Positions 1 through 7,370 of a DNA stretch of 14,098 nucleotides are shown here, in pieces. The notes beneath the pieces were generated by a model. It was not told the DNA's origin. It made no database searches and saw only the letters and a list, made by a program, of their open reading frames with translations. The first letter of the stretch is position 1; every line of letters starts with the position of its first letter. The position numbers were made by a program, and so were the translations under genes. This DNA is from JAZLIL01 sp045617405 (lineage in GTDB: Bacteria; Bacillota; Clostridia; Lachnospirales; Lachnospiraceae), in NCBI GenBank assembly GCA_045617405.1, contig JAZLIL010000151.1, forward strand, positions 1-14,098. Reading direction: 5' to 3'.

Positions 1-2624
1 TCGTTATCCTCAACAAGAAGAATTCTTGCCCCCGCAATGTCCATGCTGTTGTTTTCAGAATTCTTAATGACCGCATTTCTGCTTATCTGGTTGGCGATAT
101 CAATATAGAAGGTAGTTCCGACTCCGGGTTCGCTTGTTACATAGATTCTGCCGCCCATCAGCTCAATAAGCTGTTTTGAAATGGTCATACCGAGGCCGGT
201 TCCCTTGTAAGTTGTCCTTGAGCCGCCCGATTCCTGAGAGAATGCTTCCCATATCCTGTCAAGGAACTCAGGGCTCATTCCGATTCCGTTATCAGCTATC
301 TCAATGTGATATGAAACCATATACTCGTCACGTGCGGCCTCCCTGCAGCGAAAAACAATCTTTCCGCCGTTCGGAGTAAACTTTAATGCATTTCCGAGAA
401 TGTTCAAAATGACCTGTCTCAAATGCAATTCATCGCCAAGAACAACGCTGCCCTCAAGTTCTTCAAATTCCTGCACAAGCTCGATGTTTCTCGCCGCAAG
501 CTGTCCTCCGACAATCGAACAGCAGTTATCAAGGAACGCCCCCATGCTCATCGGCTGACATGTGATTTCAATCTTTCCGCTCTCAATCCTCGACATATCA
601 AGGACGTCGTTGATAAGTGAGAGAAGGTGATGAGAAGTCGTGTCAATCTTTTCAAGACAATCAAAGAGCTTCTCCTGCTCATTCATATGCTTCTTCGCAA
701 TCTCGATCATACCGATGATACCGTTCATCGGTGTTCTGATATCATGGCTCATCCTTGAAAGGAACTCACTCTTTGCGCGGCTCGCTGCCTCCGCCTGGTT
801 TCTTGCTTCGGCAAGCTGCCTCTGAACCTCAATCTCATGCTCGACCGATAACGTAGTCTCTATGAAACAGATTACGACACAGTTTCCTTCCGGATTCGCT
901 TTAATGAACCGGGCCTGGTAATGGCGTTCCTCCTCAAGGGTATCGTCCGTGTAATCAAAAGTATAGGAATCCACAGTCCTGAACTTTTCCATAATATACT
1001 TCGGTGATGATTCCCTTATGCATCTCTCCCTGTCAGCCCGGGAAGCGCTCGTTTCAAAGTATCTTCTTACAGGCTCTTCATATGACGTAACATTTTGAAA
1101 GCGTTCACGATACTCTTCTGTGATTGCGTAATTTTTCGCATAGTCTCTTGAAAGATCAACGTAGTACACGCTGACGAAGCTCTTTGCAAGCTTGTCGAGA
1201 GTAACATGCTCCACGTCGCTTTGCTTTCTTCGGAGAATCTGACCATAGGCAAGTGCTGTTTCCACCCGGAAAACAGTCATGTCTCTGGTAGATTTTCTCG
1301 GATTATCAACGCCGATGAAGCCGTAGCAGTCACCCGCATTATAGAACGGAACCGCAATAGTCGATCTTATGCCGTTATCATGGAAAAACTTATAGCACAT
1401 GGGATTCTTTTCCTGTAGTGACTCTGTCGAGTGTGCAATGAAGAATCCGCTTTCGGAAAATGCGTTCATCCAGATTTGAAGCTTATCAAGCGATACTCTC
1501 TGCATCAGATCGGCTATCTCCTTAATTCCGTTTGCACAATGCTCGTATGTTGCATCGTAGTATGTTCTGTCCCGGCTGATTTCAAAAACAGTTGCCCTGT
1601 CCGCATCATAATAGTCTACAAGAATTCCAAGAAGTGCCCGGATTGTGGCTGTCTGATCGGCATCTTCGTTTATCGCCATGACGCTCTCGCGTAAAATTCT
1701 CTCCTGACGCATTGTGTCACGGATTTCCTCGTCCTTTACGGCAAATCCAACAACGTAGCCGCTTCCGTCCTCGTCAGTTCTTGCGACCTTGACCTCGCAG
1801 TACTTTTTATCGATGTTCAGATACTTCTTTGTGATTGAAGGTGCCGTCTCAAGCTGTTTGCGGATGTGATTCCTGTCAAAAAACTGTCTCAGAACATTCT
1901 GATCGCGCTTTGACGTTCCTTCTGAAATGTACGTTGCAACTGCAGCATCAAATGACGTACCCGAAAAAACGCTTCCGAATCTTGACTTCGTCTTCGCACT
2001 CATCTTGTAGGGAATAACCATGTCATCGGTTACATTGTAATAAATAACATTCGAATACTCACCTGCCAGGGCACCGATAACCTCACCGGCACGGGACTGC
2101 TCCTTTTCGCGCCTCATCTCTGCGATGACTTCATCATCAACATTCCTGAGTCCGACGGAAAGACCGGTAATTTTTCCCGATTCCGACCTGCAGGCAACAT
2201 ACTTTGCCTTGTAGTACTTTACATGAAAATCGATAAAGGCCCTGAAATTTACATAGTAGGCATTGTCCTCGACCAGATGCTCAAGGATAGTTGCTCTTCT
2301 CGTATTTGCATGAAATCTGTTCCTGTCATCGGGATGAACAAGCTTCTTTTCAATAAGTTCAAGACGTTTTCTGTAAAGTGTCTCATTATGAAGATTCGGA
2401 ACAGCTCGAAGGAACTCCTCATTTTCACGATAGAATTCAATTACATCAAGACCGGGGTCATCTCTGAGTGAAATGTATCCTACCGATGAGTAATCATCGG
2501 CCAGAGCGGCAACAACACTGATTCCTCTGTTTCCGCCTCTGAAAAACCCGTTGTCCGAATTCTTTTCAGGACTATAAGGAGCACTTCCGTCTATATCATT
2601 AATTGCCCTGTTTCCTTTCGGCAT
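1..2624 (-). CDS. Multi-sensor hybrid histidine kinase (PAS-PAS-GAF-PAS-HisKA-HATPase-REC), 3' end cut by window
   Basis: I translated the reverse strand and found one open frame of 874 codons running off the left edge. The start ATG at 2624-2622 follows GGAGGT at 2634-2629. Order of domains, by rough residue: two related sensory units at about 25-130 and 150-310 (each opening with an 'ALA-D/E-Y-S' motif, PAS-like); a GAF-like domain at about 325-465; a third PAS-like unit at about 475-595; a HisKA domain with MSHDIRTPMNG and phospho-acceptor His627; and a HATPase with N-box GNALKF (about 748), DNGIGM (about 780) and GTGLGM (about 808). The last visible residues, ARILLVEDN, open a receiver domain, so the protein is a hybrid kinase and the receiver (perhaps Hpt) lies outside the window. 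I see no membrane segment or signal peptide, so it probably senses in the cytoplasm. The ligand is unknown. Confidence 0.93.
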   Translation of the reverse strand, partial: MPKGNRAINDIDGSAPYSPEKNSDNGFFRGGNRGISVVAALADDYSSVGYISLRDDPGLDVIEFYRENEEFLRAVPNLHNETLYRKRLELIEKKLVHPDDRNRFHANTRRATILEHLVEDNAYYVNFRAFIDFHVKYYKAKYVACRSESGKITGLSVGLRNVDDEVIAEMRREKEQSRAGEVIGALAGEYSNVIYYNVTDDMVIPYKMSAKTKSRFGSVFSGTSFDAAVATYISEGTSKRDQNVLRQFFDRNHIRKQLETAPSITKKYLNIDKKYCEVKVARTDEDGSGYVVGFAVKDEEIRDTMRQERILRESVMAINEDADQTATIRALLGILVDYYDADRATVFEISRDRTYYDATYEHCANGIKEIADLMQRVSLDKLQIWMNAFSESGFFIAHSTESLQEKNPMCYKFFHDNGIRSTIAVPFYNAGDCYGFIGVDNPRKSTRDMTVFRVETALAYGQILRRKQSDVEHVTLDKLAKSFVSVYYVDLSRDYAKNYAITEEYRERFQNVTSYEEPVRRYFETSASRADRERCIRESSPKYIMEKFRTVDSYTFDYTDDTLEEERHYQARFIKANPEGNCVVICFIETTLSVEHEIEVQRQLAEARNQAEAASRAKSEFLSRMSHDIRTPMNGIIGMIEIAKKHMNEQEKLFDCLEKIDTTSHHLLSLINDVLDMSRIESGKIEITCQPMSMGAFLDNCCSIVGGQLAARNIELVQEFEELEGSVVLGDELHLRQVILNILGNALKFTPNGGKIVFRCREAARDEYMVSYHIEIADNGIGMSPEFLDRIWEAFSQESGGSRTTYKGTGLGMTISKQLIELMGGRIYVTSEPGVGTTFYIDIANQISRNAVIKNSENNSMDIAGARILLVEDN

Positions 2625-2730
2625 ATTGACCTCCAACCATGAAAAGACATTGTGACATTTTTTGTCAAACTTTCTCTTGTGTGGACACTAAGATAAGCAA
2701 ATTACATCTACTGCATACTACTCCACAGTT

Positions 2731-2759
2731 AGTATAACGAAATAGTAACCATTTTGCAA
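2731..2759 (-). promoter_or_regulatory. Sigma-A-type promoter for the hybrid kinase
   Basis: On the minus strand TTGCAA (2759-2754) and TATACT (2736-2731) are separated by exactly 17 bases, close to the TTGACA/TATAAT consensus. This predicts transcription from about 2724, giving an untranslated leader of about 100 bases before the ATG at 2624. No other sensible promoter was found for this gene. It supports separate transcription from the SPFH operon behind it. Confidence 0.65.
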
Positions 2760-2808
2760 CAATTTTCACCGTTTTCAGAATGTTCAAAATACACTTCCTG
2801 CATCCGCA

Positions 2809-2922
2809 CATGTCAATGTCATTTGCAATCTGCTTCGCTGCCTTATCATGTCAATGCTATTTGCAATCTGCTTCGCTGCCTTATCATGTCAATGCTATTC
2901 GCAATCTGCTTCGCTGCCTTAT
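2809..2922. repeat. Tandem repeat, three units of 38 bp
   Basis: Units 2809-2846, 2847-2884 and 2885-2922 each begin CATGTCAATG and end GCTTCGCTGCCTTAT. They differ at only a few positions (TGTCATTTG versus TGCTATTTG versus TGCTATTCG). The period is not a multiple of three and the array is noncoding. The third unit runs straight into a sequence shared with 13195-13252, so the array appears to be an internal expansion of part of that dispersed repeat. Confidence 0.9.
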
Positions 2923-2945
2923 CATATAAAAGTGGCACTCCGTGC
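2888..2945 (+). repeat. Dispersed intergenic repeat, copy A
   Basis: These 58 bases match 13195-13252 at 52 of 58 positions in the same orientation without gaps. The shared core reads GTCAATGCTATTCGCAATC, then GCTTCGCT, then TCATATAAAAGTGGCACT and CGTGC. The end forms a small GGCAC-TCC-GTGCC hairpin. Both copies sit between genes. Whether it is a mobile, MITE-like element or an RNA-level element cannot be told from two copies. Confidence 0.8.
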
Positions 2946-2946
2946 C

Positions 2947-2983
2947 TTACGAGGTTCAGGGCTTGAAACCCCGAACCTCGTAA
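2947..2983. other. Strong hairpin, 11-bp stem plus GGG/CCC extension
   Basis: TTACGAGGTTC (2947-2957) pairs with GAACCTCGTAA (2973-2983). One mismatch and then GGG/CCC extend the stem towards the loop. It lies immediately beside the terminator hairpin at 2988-3027 and overlaps its T-run. It may be a second, backup terminator or part of the repeat element ending at 2945. Confidence 0.6.
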
Positions 2984-3027
2984 AAACCAGGACACCCCGG
3001 ACGGTGACCGGCCGCCGGGGTGTCCTG
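2982..3027 (-). terminator. Rho-independent terminator of the SPFH-DUF4428-ZnR-TPM operon
   Basis: CAGGACACCCCGG (2988-3000) and CCGGGGTGTCCTG (3015-3027) form a perfect 13-bp GC-rich stem with a 14-base loop. Read on the minus strand, the stem is followed by GTTTTTA, as expected for a terminator. It lies about 110 bases past the TGA of the last operon gene at 3139 and ahead of the kinase promoter, so it separates the two minus-strand units. Confidence 0.75.
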
Positions 3028-3099
3028 AGGGTATATGGTGTACTAAAATCAGATACTGGCAATTTAATGGGAAAATGCTGCCTGACGCATTGTGAACCT

Positions 3100-3119
3100 C
3101 TCATGACTAAAGTCACGAG
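3100..3119. other. Small palindrome CTCATGACT-AA-AGTCACGAG
   Basis: Nine base pairs with a two-base loop and one A/C mismatch, which becomes a G-U pair in minus-strand RNA. It lies 19 bases beyond the TGA at 3139. No T-run follows, so it is not a convincing terminator by itself; it may protect the 3' end of the operon transcript. Confidence 0.4.
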
Positions 3120-3138
3120 AATGCGGCGGTCAAGTTAT

Positions 3139-3981
3139 TCAAAACTTTCCTCCGCTCCCTGAAAAACCTCCGCCGGAGCTGTGTGAATGACTGCCCGAGC
3201 CTCCGCTCGAAGACGACTGTATCGTTTCACGGTGTACCGTCTCGTACTCGAAGCTGTCGCTCCTTTCCTTTATCACTACACTTCCTGCTGTCACATAATC
3301 GTTGGCTTCCGTGGCGATTACCGCATTGTTCATTGCGCTCACGTAACCGTTCATAATACCCTTTGCTATAAAAATCGAAACAACAAAGCAGATACCGACA
3401 ACGATGGCACCGACAGTAATGACTCCCTTCAACTCGTCCTTTTTTCCGTAGGGGTCGCCTTCCTGTGCCCGCTTTGTAAGCTCGCCGGCGCATTTGATAT
3501 AATCCTTTATGCCGCCGTACCAGTCGTCATCTCCAAAGTCGTCGAGAAATTCATCGCAAACATGATCTCTTGCGCTGTCGGAATATGCTTCCTCACCGTA
3601 GCCATGGGTGACGAGATAAAAATCTCTCTCTTCCATGCTGAGGACAAGGAATATTCCGTCTCCGTTCGGACCGTAGCCGAAGTCCTCATGAAGGAACCAG
3701 TCCTTTGCAAGCTCAAAAGCATCGGAGTAGCCGTAATCCATCATGTCATATACTGCCAGAAAGTAGATTCCGAACCCAAGCTCTTCCGATGTCACACGAG
3801 CCAGTTCTTCAAGCTCGGCACACCTTTCATCCGAGAGCAGATATGCATCGTCAAAAATGTAGCTGCGCCCGCTAAGATCGTGCCTTGTTTCACCAATCTC
3901 CATTTCCGCAGCACACACAGCTGTCGCTGCAGTTGTCAATATCCCCAGGATTGTGAGGATGATAAGTACTGTTTTTTTCAT
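3139..3981 (-). CDS. TPM-domain membrane protein (YdjH/YgcG-like)
   Basis: A 280-residue protein whose start is set by AGGAGG ahead of the ATG at 3981; a longer frame from 4020 overlaps the upstream gene and has no better site. Residues 1-24 form a signal peptide, with AVCAA before a likely cleavage point; the cysteine does not sit in a proper lipobox. Residues about 40-170 match the TPM (TLP18.3/Psb32/MOLO-1) domain, with 'FDDAYLLSDE', 'ELGFGIYFLAVYD' and 'NGDGIFLVLSMEERD'. A membrane helix follows at about 186-206. The tail is rich in Gly, Ser and His and ends GGGFSGSGGKF, as is typical of this family. The TPM domain should lie outside the membrane and the tail in the cytoplasm. It is the last gene of the operon, 10 bases after the zinc-ribbon membrane protein, matching the B. 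subtilis YdjG-YdjH pairing. The molecular activity is unknown. Confidence 0.88.
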   Translation of the reverse strand: MKKTVLIILTILGILTTAATAVCAAEMEIGETRHDLSGRSYIFDDAYLLSDERCAELEELARVTSEELGFGIYFLAVYDMMDYGYSDAFELAKDWFLHEDFGYGPNGDGIFLVLSMEERDFYLVTHGYGEEAYSDSARDHVCDEFLDDFGDDDWYGGIKDYIKCAGELTKRAQEGDPYGKKDELKGVITVGAIVVGICFVVSIFIAKGIMNGYVSAMNNAVIATEANDYVTAGSVVIKERSDSFEYETVHRETIQSSSSGGSGSHSHSSGGGFSGSGGKF

Positions 3982-3991
3982 TCCTCTCCTC

Positions 3992-5275
3992 CTATATGAA
4001 TATAGCGACAATACATGCAAGAATCGACAATCCGACCGTCAGGCCGATAAGAAAGAGCATATACATAAGCGTATACTTTTTCTTGTCTACAGGAAGGCTT
4101 CCGACCATCTCGCCTGTCTGACCGTTCATGCAGAACAGATAGTCATTGTCATGCCACTTTGTGTGAAGAACCCACACAGGAAGCATCGCATAATGTATCT
4201 TTCCGCGTCTGATGTTTACTTTGTCGGAATCAAGCGTCAATGAACTGTAGCCCTTTACATCATTAACCATCTCGTTAACAGCGGTTGTCTTCATTCTTGC
4301 ATCAGCCCTTGCTGAGCATTCTTCTGCAGAAACGTCAAATTTGTCAACAAGATAGCCCGGCATGTAAGCTGTTGAAAAGGGCTTCATCTTTCCAAAATCA
4401 AAGGGTTCAATGGCATCCATGTACTCATCGGGCATCTTTCTTGCTCCGTCAGCGGGAATCTTTTCAAACGAAATGCTCCCGGCCCTGTGTACCTTGTAAT
4501 ACCTGACTGTTGTAACCCTCTCGTTGCCGTGTGTGTGTACACTTGTTTTCTGACCCGTCATCTCTGCTGCGACATCCGCATCACTTGTGAAAAGCCAGAA
4601 CGGAACATACAGACCCTGGACCTTGTTAATCTGATTTTCGTCCTTAAACTCCTTCGGGAGGAGCTTCTTGCCTGCGTAAAAGCCCTTCAGTGCCTCAACG
4701 GCGCTCTGCTTGTCTTTCTCAAAAGGAATAACAAAATCAGGCTTTAATCCACCCGCAAAACGTGAAGGAATAACTGTCGGATTGCCGCAATACGGACACT
4801 GTGTAACCGCAGTGTTGTCATCACAGACAAGTTCTGCACCGCACGATGAACAGTTATAACCGCGAAGGCTCTCGCTTTCCGCCTGCTGCCACTCTTCGGA
4901 TGCAATCTCATATCCGTTATCCTCAGAAGCTGCTTCTTCTTCCTCTTCCCGGGCCTCTCCGGCATGTGCTGCCGCCGCACCGGATCCTGCCTTCTTTTCT
5001 GCCCCGGCATCGGTCTTTGCTGCCATTGCACCGGATCCTGCCCTCTTTTCTTCCCCGGCATCGGTCTTTGCTGCCATTGCAGCGGATCCTGCCTTCTTTT
5101 CTTCCCCGGCATCGGCCTTAGCTGCTCTCTCATCCTTTTCACGGTAGAGAGCTTCAATATCCTCTACAGTGTACTTTGTACCACAGTAATCGCACTCAAG
5201 CATCCCGCTGGCCCCTGCAAAATGCAAGGGGCCGGTGCAGGCGGGACATTGGTAATTCGTTGTTTTGTCAGCCAT
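3992..5275 (-). CDS. Zinc-ribbon membrane protein (YdjG-like)
   Basis: A 427-residue protein beginning MADKTTNYQCPAC; GAGGGG precedes the ATG. An N-terminal zinc ribbon uses Cys10, Cys13, Cys28 and Cys31. Residues 52-102 are three 17-residue repeats rich in Ala, Lys, Glu and Gly, followed by an acidic stretch (EEEEE near 111). A second ribbon uses Cys142, Cys145, Cys160 and Cys163. The next about 230 residues ('FVIPFEKDKQSAVEALKGFY', 'LYVPFWLF', 'PVWVLHTKWHD') resemble the region found in membrane-anchored TFIIB-type zinc-ribbon proteins of Firmicutes. Residues about 402-427 form a C-terminal membrane helix, and the protein ends there, so the bulk is cytoplasmic. In B. subtilis the related YdjG and YdjH anchor the PspA homologue's complex at the membrane; a similar role here is inference. 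It lies 20 bases after the DUF4428 gene. Confidence 0.87.
   Translation of the reverse strand: MADKTTNYQCPACTGPLHFAGASGMLECDYCGTKYTVEDIEALYREKDERAAKADAGEEKKAGSAAMAAKTDAGEEKRAGSGAMAAKTDAGAEKKAGSGAAAAHAGEAREEEEEAASEDNGYEIASEEWQQAESESLRGYNCSSCGAELVCDDNTAVTQCPYCGNPTVIPSRFAGGLKPDFVIPFEKDKQSAVEALKGFYAGKKLLPKEFKDENQINKVQGLYVPFWLFTSDADVAAEMTGQKTSVHTHGNERVTTVRYYKVHRAGSISFEKIPADGARKMPDEYMDAIEPFDFGKMKPFSTAYMPGYLVDKFDVSAEECSARADARMKTTAVNEMVNDVKGYSSLTLDSDKVNIRRGKIHYAMLPVWVLHTKWHDNDYLFCMNGQTGEMVGSLPVDKKKYTLMYMLFLIGLTVGLSILACIVAIFI
4970..5122 (-). repeat. In-frame tandem repeat, 3 x 51 bp, in the zinc-ribbon protein linker
   Basis: Three adjoining 17-residue units (residues 52-68, 69-85, 86-102) share the pattern AK-x-DAG-x-EK-x-AGS-x-A-x-A. 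The DNA copies are nearly identical, so the duplication is recent. The units separate the two zinc ribbons and are probably a flexible or helical spacer of variable length. Confidence 0.9.
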
Positions 5276-5295
5276 GATTTCCCCTCAATAACCAA

Positions 5296-6030
5296 TCAGC
5301 CGATGGCACCACCACAGTATTCGCAGCAACCCTGCGCGGTCGGAATTGTTGTTGCTCCGCAGCAGGGACATGTGACAGCCATCTTGGGTGCCGCCGCCTC
5401 GGCAGCCTTCTCTCTGGGTGTATCAAGAAGCACCTTTTTAATCTCATTCGCTATATTCATCGCTTCCTGATAATCTACGCTCTGCATGGGGCTGGGCTTT
5501 GCCATACCGTTTACTTCAATATCAATACCGTTTTCAACAACAAAATTAATCTCGTTGAAGAAAGGATTATTTACGTTAATCGTAACGTCAATGCTGTAAC
5601 TGTACTCGAACTTCTTGGGAATGAAACTCTCTTCCTTTCCGTCCGCAGTTTTCTTCATAATTTCCTTGCTGCTCTCATCAACATTAATAAGAACGCCTGT
5701 TACAGCAGAAAGACAAAGGACGTCAGCATTTTCGTTCTTCGGATTGCTCTTTCCGACCATGAACTTTCCTGCGTTCTCGTCGATGTAAACCTTCGTGCCC
5801 TTGCCGACTGTCTTTGTCGTGTTGAACTTATCAACTTCAGCCTTGTTTGCCTCTCTGTATGCAAGCTGATCCTTAATATCAGCTACTGTGCTGGACCTTC
5901 TCTCCGTAAACCAGGGTGAAAGCTTTGCTGCACAATCCTTGCAAAGATTGCCGTCATCAAGCTTGCGATTGCCGAGAAGACCTATCTTATTTCCGCAGAT
6001 ATCGCAGAATTTCTTATCAAAAAGTCCCAT
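5296..6030 (-). CDS. DUF4428 domain protein with C-terminal zinc ribbon
   Basis: A 244-residue soluble protein; GGAGGG precedes the ATG at a good distance. It opens MGLFDKKFCDICG and has paired cysteines at 9, 12, 30 and 33 in the spacing of the DUF4428 treble-clef-like zinc motif. Residues about 60-185 form a beta-rich domain with 'GTKVYIDENAGKFMVG' and 'YSYSIDVTINVNNPFFNEINFVV', resembling the part that follows DUF4428 in other Firmicutes proteins. Near the end, Cys221, Cys224, Cys236 and Cys239 (CPCCG and CEYCG) form a second ribbon. There is no signal peptide or membrane helix. It sits between the SPFH gene and the zinc-ribbon membrane gene with short gaps (33 and 20 bases), so it is probably part of the same membrane-associated complex. 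DUF4428 has no established biochemical function. Confidence 0.85.
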   Translation of the reverse strand: MGLFDKKFCDICGNKIGLLGNRKLDDGNLCKDCAAKLSPWFTERRSSTVADIKDQLAYREANKAEVDKFNTTKTVGKGTKVYIDENAGKFMVGKSNPKNENADVLCLSAVTGVLINVDESSKEIMKKTADGKEESFIPKKFEYSYSIDVTINVNNPFFNEINFVVENGIDIEVNGMAKPSPMQSVDYQEAMNIANEIKKVLLDTPREKAAEAAAPKMAVTCPCCGATTIPTAQGCCEYCGGAIG

Positions 6031-6063
6031 TTTCTACCCTCCAAGTCAGATTCATCTCATAAT

Positions 6064-7284
6064 CTAAGGACGCGGAGAACCGCAATTGCTGCAGAACTTG
6101 CCGCTGTTTACAGAACCGCAGGAACATGTCCAGTTCTGCTCAGGCCTCTTTCTTCCACACTCGGGGCAGAACTTTCCTGTAACTACAGAACCGCATGAGC
6201 ACTTCCAGGAATCGCCTGCCGGAGCCTGCTGCACGGGCGGCTGCTGCATGGGAGCCTGCTGAGCGGCTGCCTGCTGCTGACCCATTGCGAAAAGATTCTG
6301 CGCATTGATGCCGCCCATGTTCTGAGCCATGCCCATTCCGACGAATCCGTTCATTGCGCCGGCCTGGTTGTTTGCTGCAGCCTGCATGGCAGCACCGGTG
6401 CTTCCAACCATATATGCCGCCGCAAGAGTAGGATCCTTGAAGCCTGCATTTCTCTGCATCTCCTTGATCATCTTCTCATCTTCCTCGCTGGCCTTTACCG
6501 ATGAAACGCCACAGGAAACGATTTCAATACCGCGAAGGTCTCTCCACTTGGCCGAAAGAACTTCATTAAGTACATTTGCAAGATCATCTGCATGTCCGGG
6601 AAGTGCCGAATACCTGATTCCCATTTCGCTGATCTTTGCAAAAGCGGGCTGAAGAGCTGTAAGGAGCTCAGTCTTCATCTGACCTTCAAGCTCACCACGG
6701 CTATATGCCTTTGTAACATTTCCGCAGACATTTGTGTAAAAAAGAAGAGGATTTGTCAGCCTGAAGCTGTACTCACCGAAGCAGCGGATTGAAATGTCAA
6801 TATCAAGCCCTGCTCTCTCATCAACAACTCTGAACGGAACGGGTGAAGGTGTTCCGTACTTGTTTCCGATAATCTCCTTAGTGTTGAAATAGTATATTCT
6901 CTGATCCTTCGGTGCTTCGCCGCCAAAGGTAAAACGCTTTCCAATGTTTTTGAATACTGCGACGATATTATCGCCAAGTCTTCCGCCGTCAAGAAGCGAA
7001 GGCTCTGTTGACTGGTCATAAGTAAACTCGCCGGGCTCTGCGCAAAAGTCAACAACCTTGCCCTGCTCAACAATGATCATGCACTGTCCGTCAGCAATTG
7101 CAATTACCGATCCGTTCGAAATGATGTTGTCCTCGCCGTTAACATTGCTTGATCTTCCGGAAACCTTCTTTGATCCCTTCAGAGCAAGAATGTCTGCAGG
7201 AATAGCCTCGCAGTAAAAGTACTCTTTCCACTGATCCGCAATAACGCCGCCCGCTGCACCAAGAGCTGCCCTAATAAGTCCCAT
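6064..7284 (-). CDS. SPFH-domain protein with two C-terminal zinc ribbons (YdjI-like)
   Basis: A 406-residue protein, first gene of its operon; AGGAGGG lies seven bases before the ATG. Residues about 20-290 match the SPFH (stomatin/prohibitin/flotillin) family branch that includes B. subtilis YdjI, often annotated 'virion core protein': MGLIRAALGAAGGVIADQWKEYF is a characteristic start, and 'GEYSFRLTNPLLFY' and 'LRGIEIVSCGVSSVK' are conserved-looking blocks. A Gly/Ala/Met/Gln-rich linker spans about 290-358. Two ribbons of the form CxC-x8-CxxC close the protein: Cys362/364/373/376 and Cys387/389/398/401. No membrane helix is seen; related proteins attach to the inner face of the membrane through partners. 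In B. subtilis YdjI is needed to bring the PspA homologue to the membrane under stress; here PspA is not in the window, so the partner is unknown. Confidence 0.88.
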   Translation of the reverse strand: MGLIRAALGAAGGVIADQWKEYFYCEAIPADILALKGSKKVSGRSSNVNGEDNIISNGSVIAIADGQCMIIVEQGKVVDFCAEPGEFTYDQSTEPSLLDGGRLGDNIVAVFKNIGKRFTFGGEAPKDQRIYYFNTKEIIGNKYGTPSPVPFRVVDERAGLDIDISIRCFGEYSFRLTNPLLFYTNVCGNVTKAYSRGELEGQMKTELLTALQPAFAKISEMGIRYSALPGHADDLANVLNEVLSAKWRDLRGIEIVSCGVSSVKASEEDEKMIKEMQRNAGFKDPTLAAAYMVGSTGAAMQAAANNQAGAMNGFVGMGMAQNMGGINAQNLFAMGQQQAAAQQAPMQQPPVQQAPAGDSWKCSCGSVVTGKFCPECGRKRPEQNWTCSCGSVNSGKFCSNCGSPRP

Positions 7285-7298
7285 AACTAAACCCTCCT

Positions 7299-7345
7299 AT
7301 CAAAAATTCCGGATTGCACCATACAATCCGCCTCATCAAAAATTC
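7299..7345 (-). promoter_or_regulatory. Leader hairpin flanked by 11-bp direct repeats upstream of the SPFH gene
   Basis: CGGATTG (7310-7316) and CAATCCG (7324-7330) form a 7-bp stem with a 7-base loop. It is flanked by identical copies of ATCAAAAATTC at 7299-7309 and 7335-7345. It would lie in the 5' leader, just ahead of the AGGAGGG of the first operon gene. This could be a regulator site or an RNA structure; the sequence does not decide. Confidence 0.4.
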
Positions 7346-7350
7346 TAGCC

Positions 7351-7368
7351 ATTGCAATTCGCTTCGGC
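7351..7368 (+). repeat. Possible degenerate fragment of the dispersed repeat
   Basis: ATTGCAATTCGCTTCGGC resembles the ATTCGCAATCCGCTTCGCT core of the dispersed repeat at 2888-2945 and 13195-13252. The similarity is short and includes shifts, so it may be chance. Confidence 0.25.
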
Positions 7369-7370
7369 AT

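Larger units (their letters stand above)
2625..3138. other. 514-base intergenic region without a gene
   Basis: It lies between the start of the hybrid kinase and the end of the SPFH/TPM operon, both on the minus strand. From left to right it holds the kinase leader and promoter, a 38-bp tandem array, a dispersed-repeat copy, two strong hairpins (the second a terminator) and a small palindrome near 3110. Short open frames across it show no recognisable protein and consist largely of repeat sequence, so I call no gene here. Confidence 0.7.

Noticed and set aside
2645..2668. TTGACA on the minus strand (2668-2663) as a kinase promoter
   Set aside because: No -10 box is found 16-18 bases downstream, and the start would fall at or inside the ribosome binding site. 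The 2731-2759 promoter is far better.
2848..3162. 104-codon plus-strand frame over the 38-bp repeats
   Set aside because: The repeat translates to MSMLFAICFAAL only because it has few stops; the frame crosses two hairpins and the terminator and runs antisense into the TPM gene.
3187..3999. 270-codon plus-strand open frame opposite the TPM gene
   Set aside because: It is the antisense shadow of the TPM protein gene. Its product is Cys-rich with no recognisable domain, and no good ribosome binding site precedes it.
3982..4020. Upstream start for the TPM protein at 4020
   Set aside because: It would add MHVLSLYSYRRRG ahead of a normal signal peptide and overlap the preceding gene; the ATG at 3981 has AGGAGG at the right distance.
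4964..5470. 168-codon plus-strand frame with CLLFCPGIG-type repeats
   Set aside because: The repeats are the reverse translation of the Ala/Lys/Glu repeat of the zinc-ribbon protein. The minus-strand frame has real zinc motifs and an operon context.
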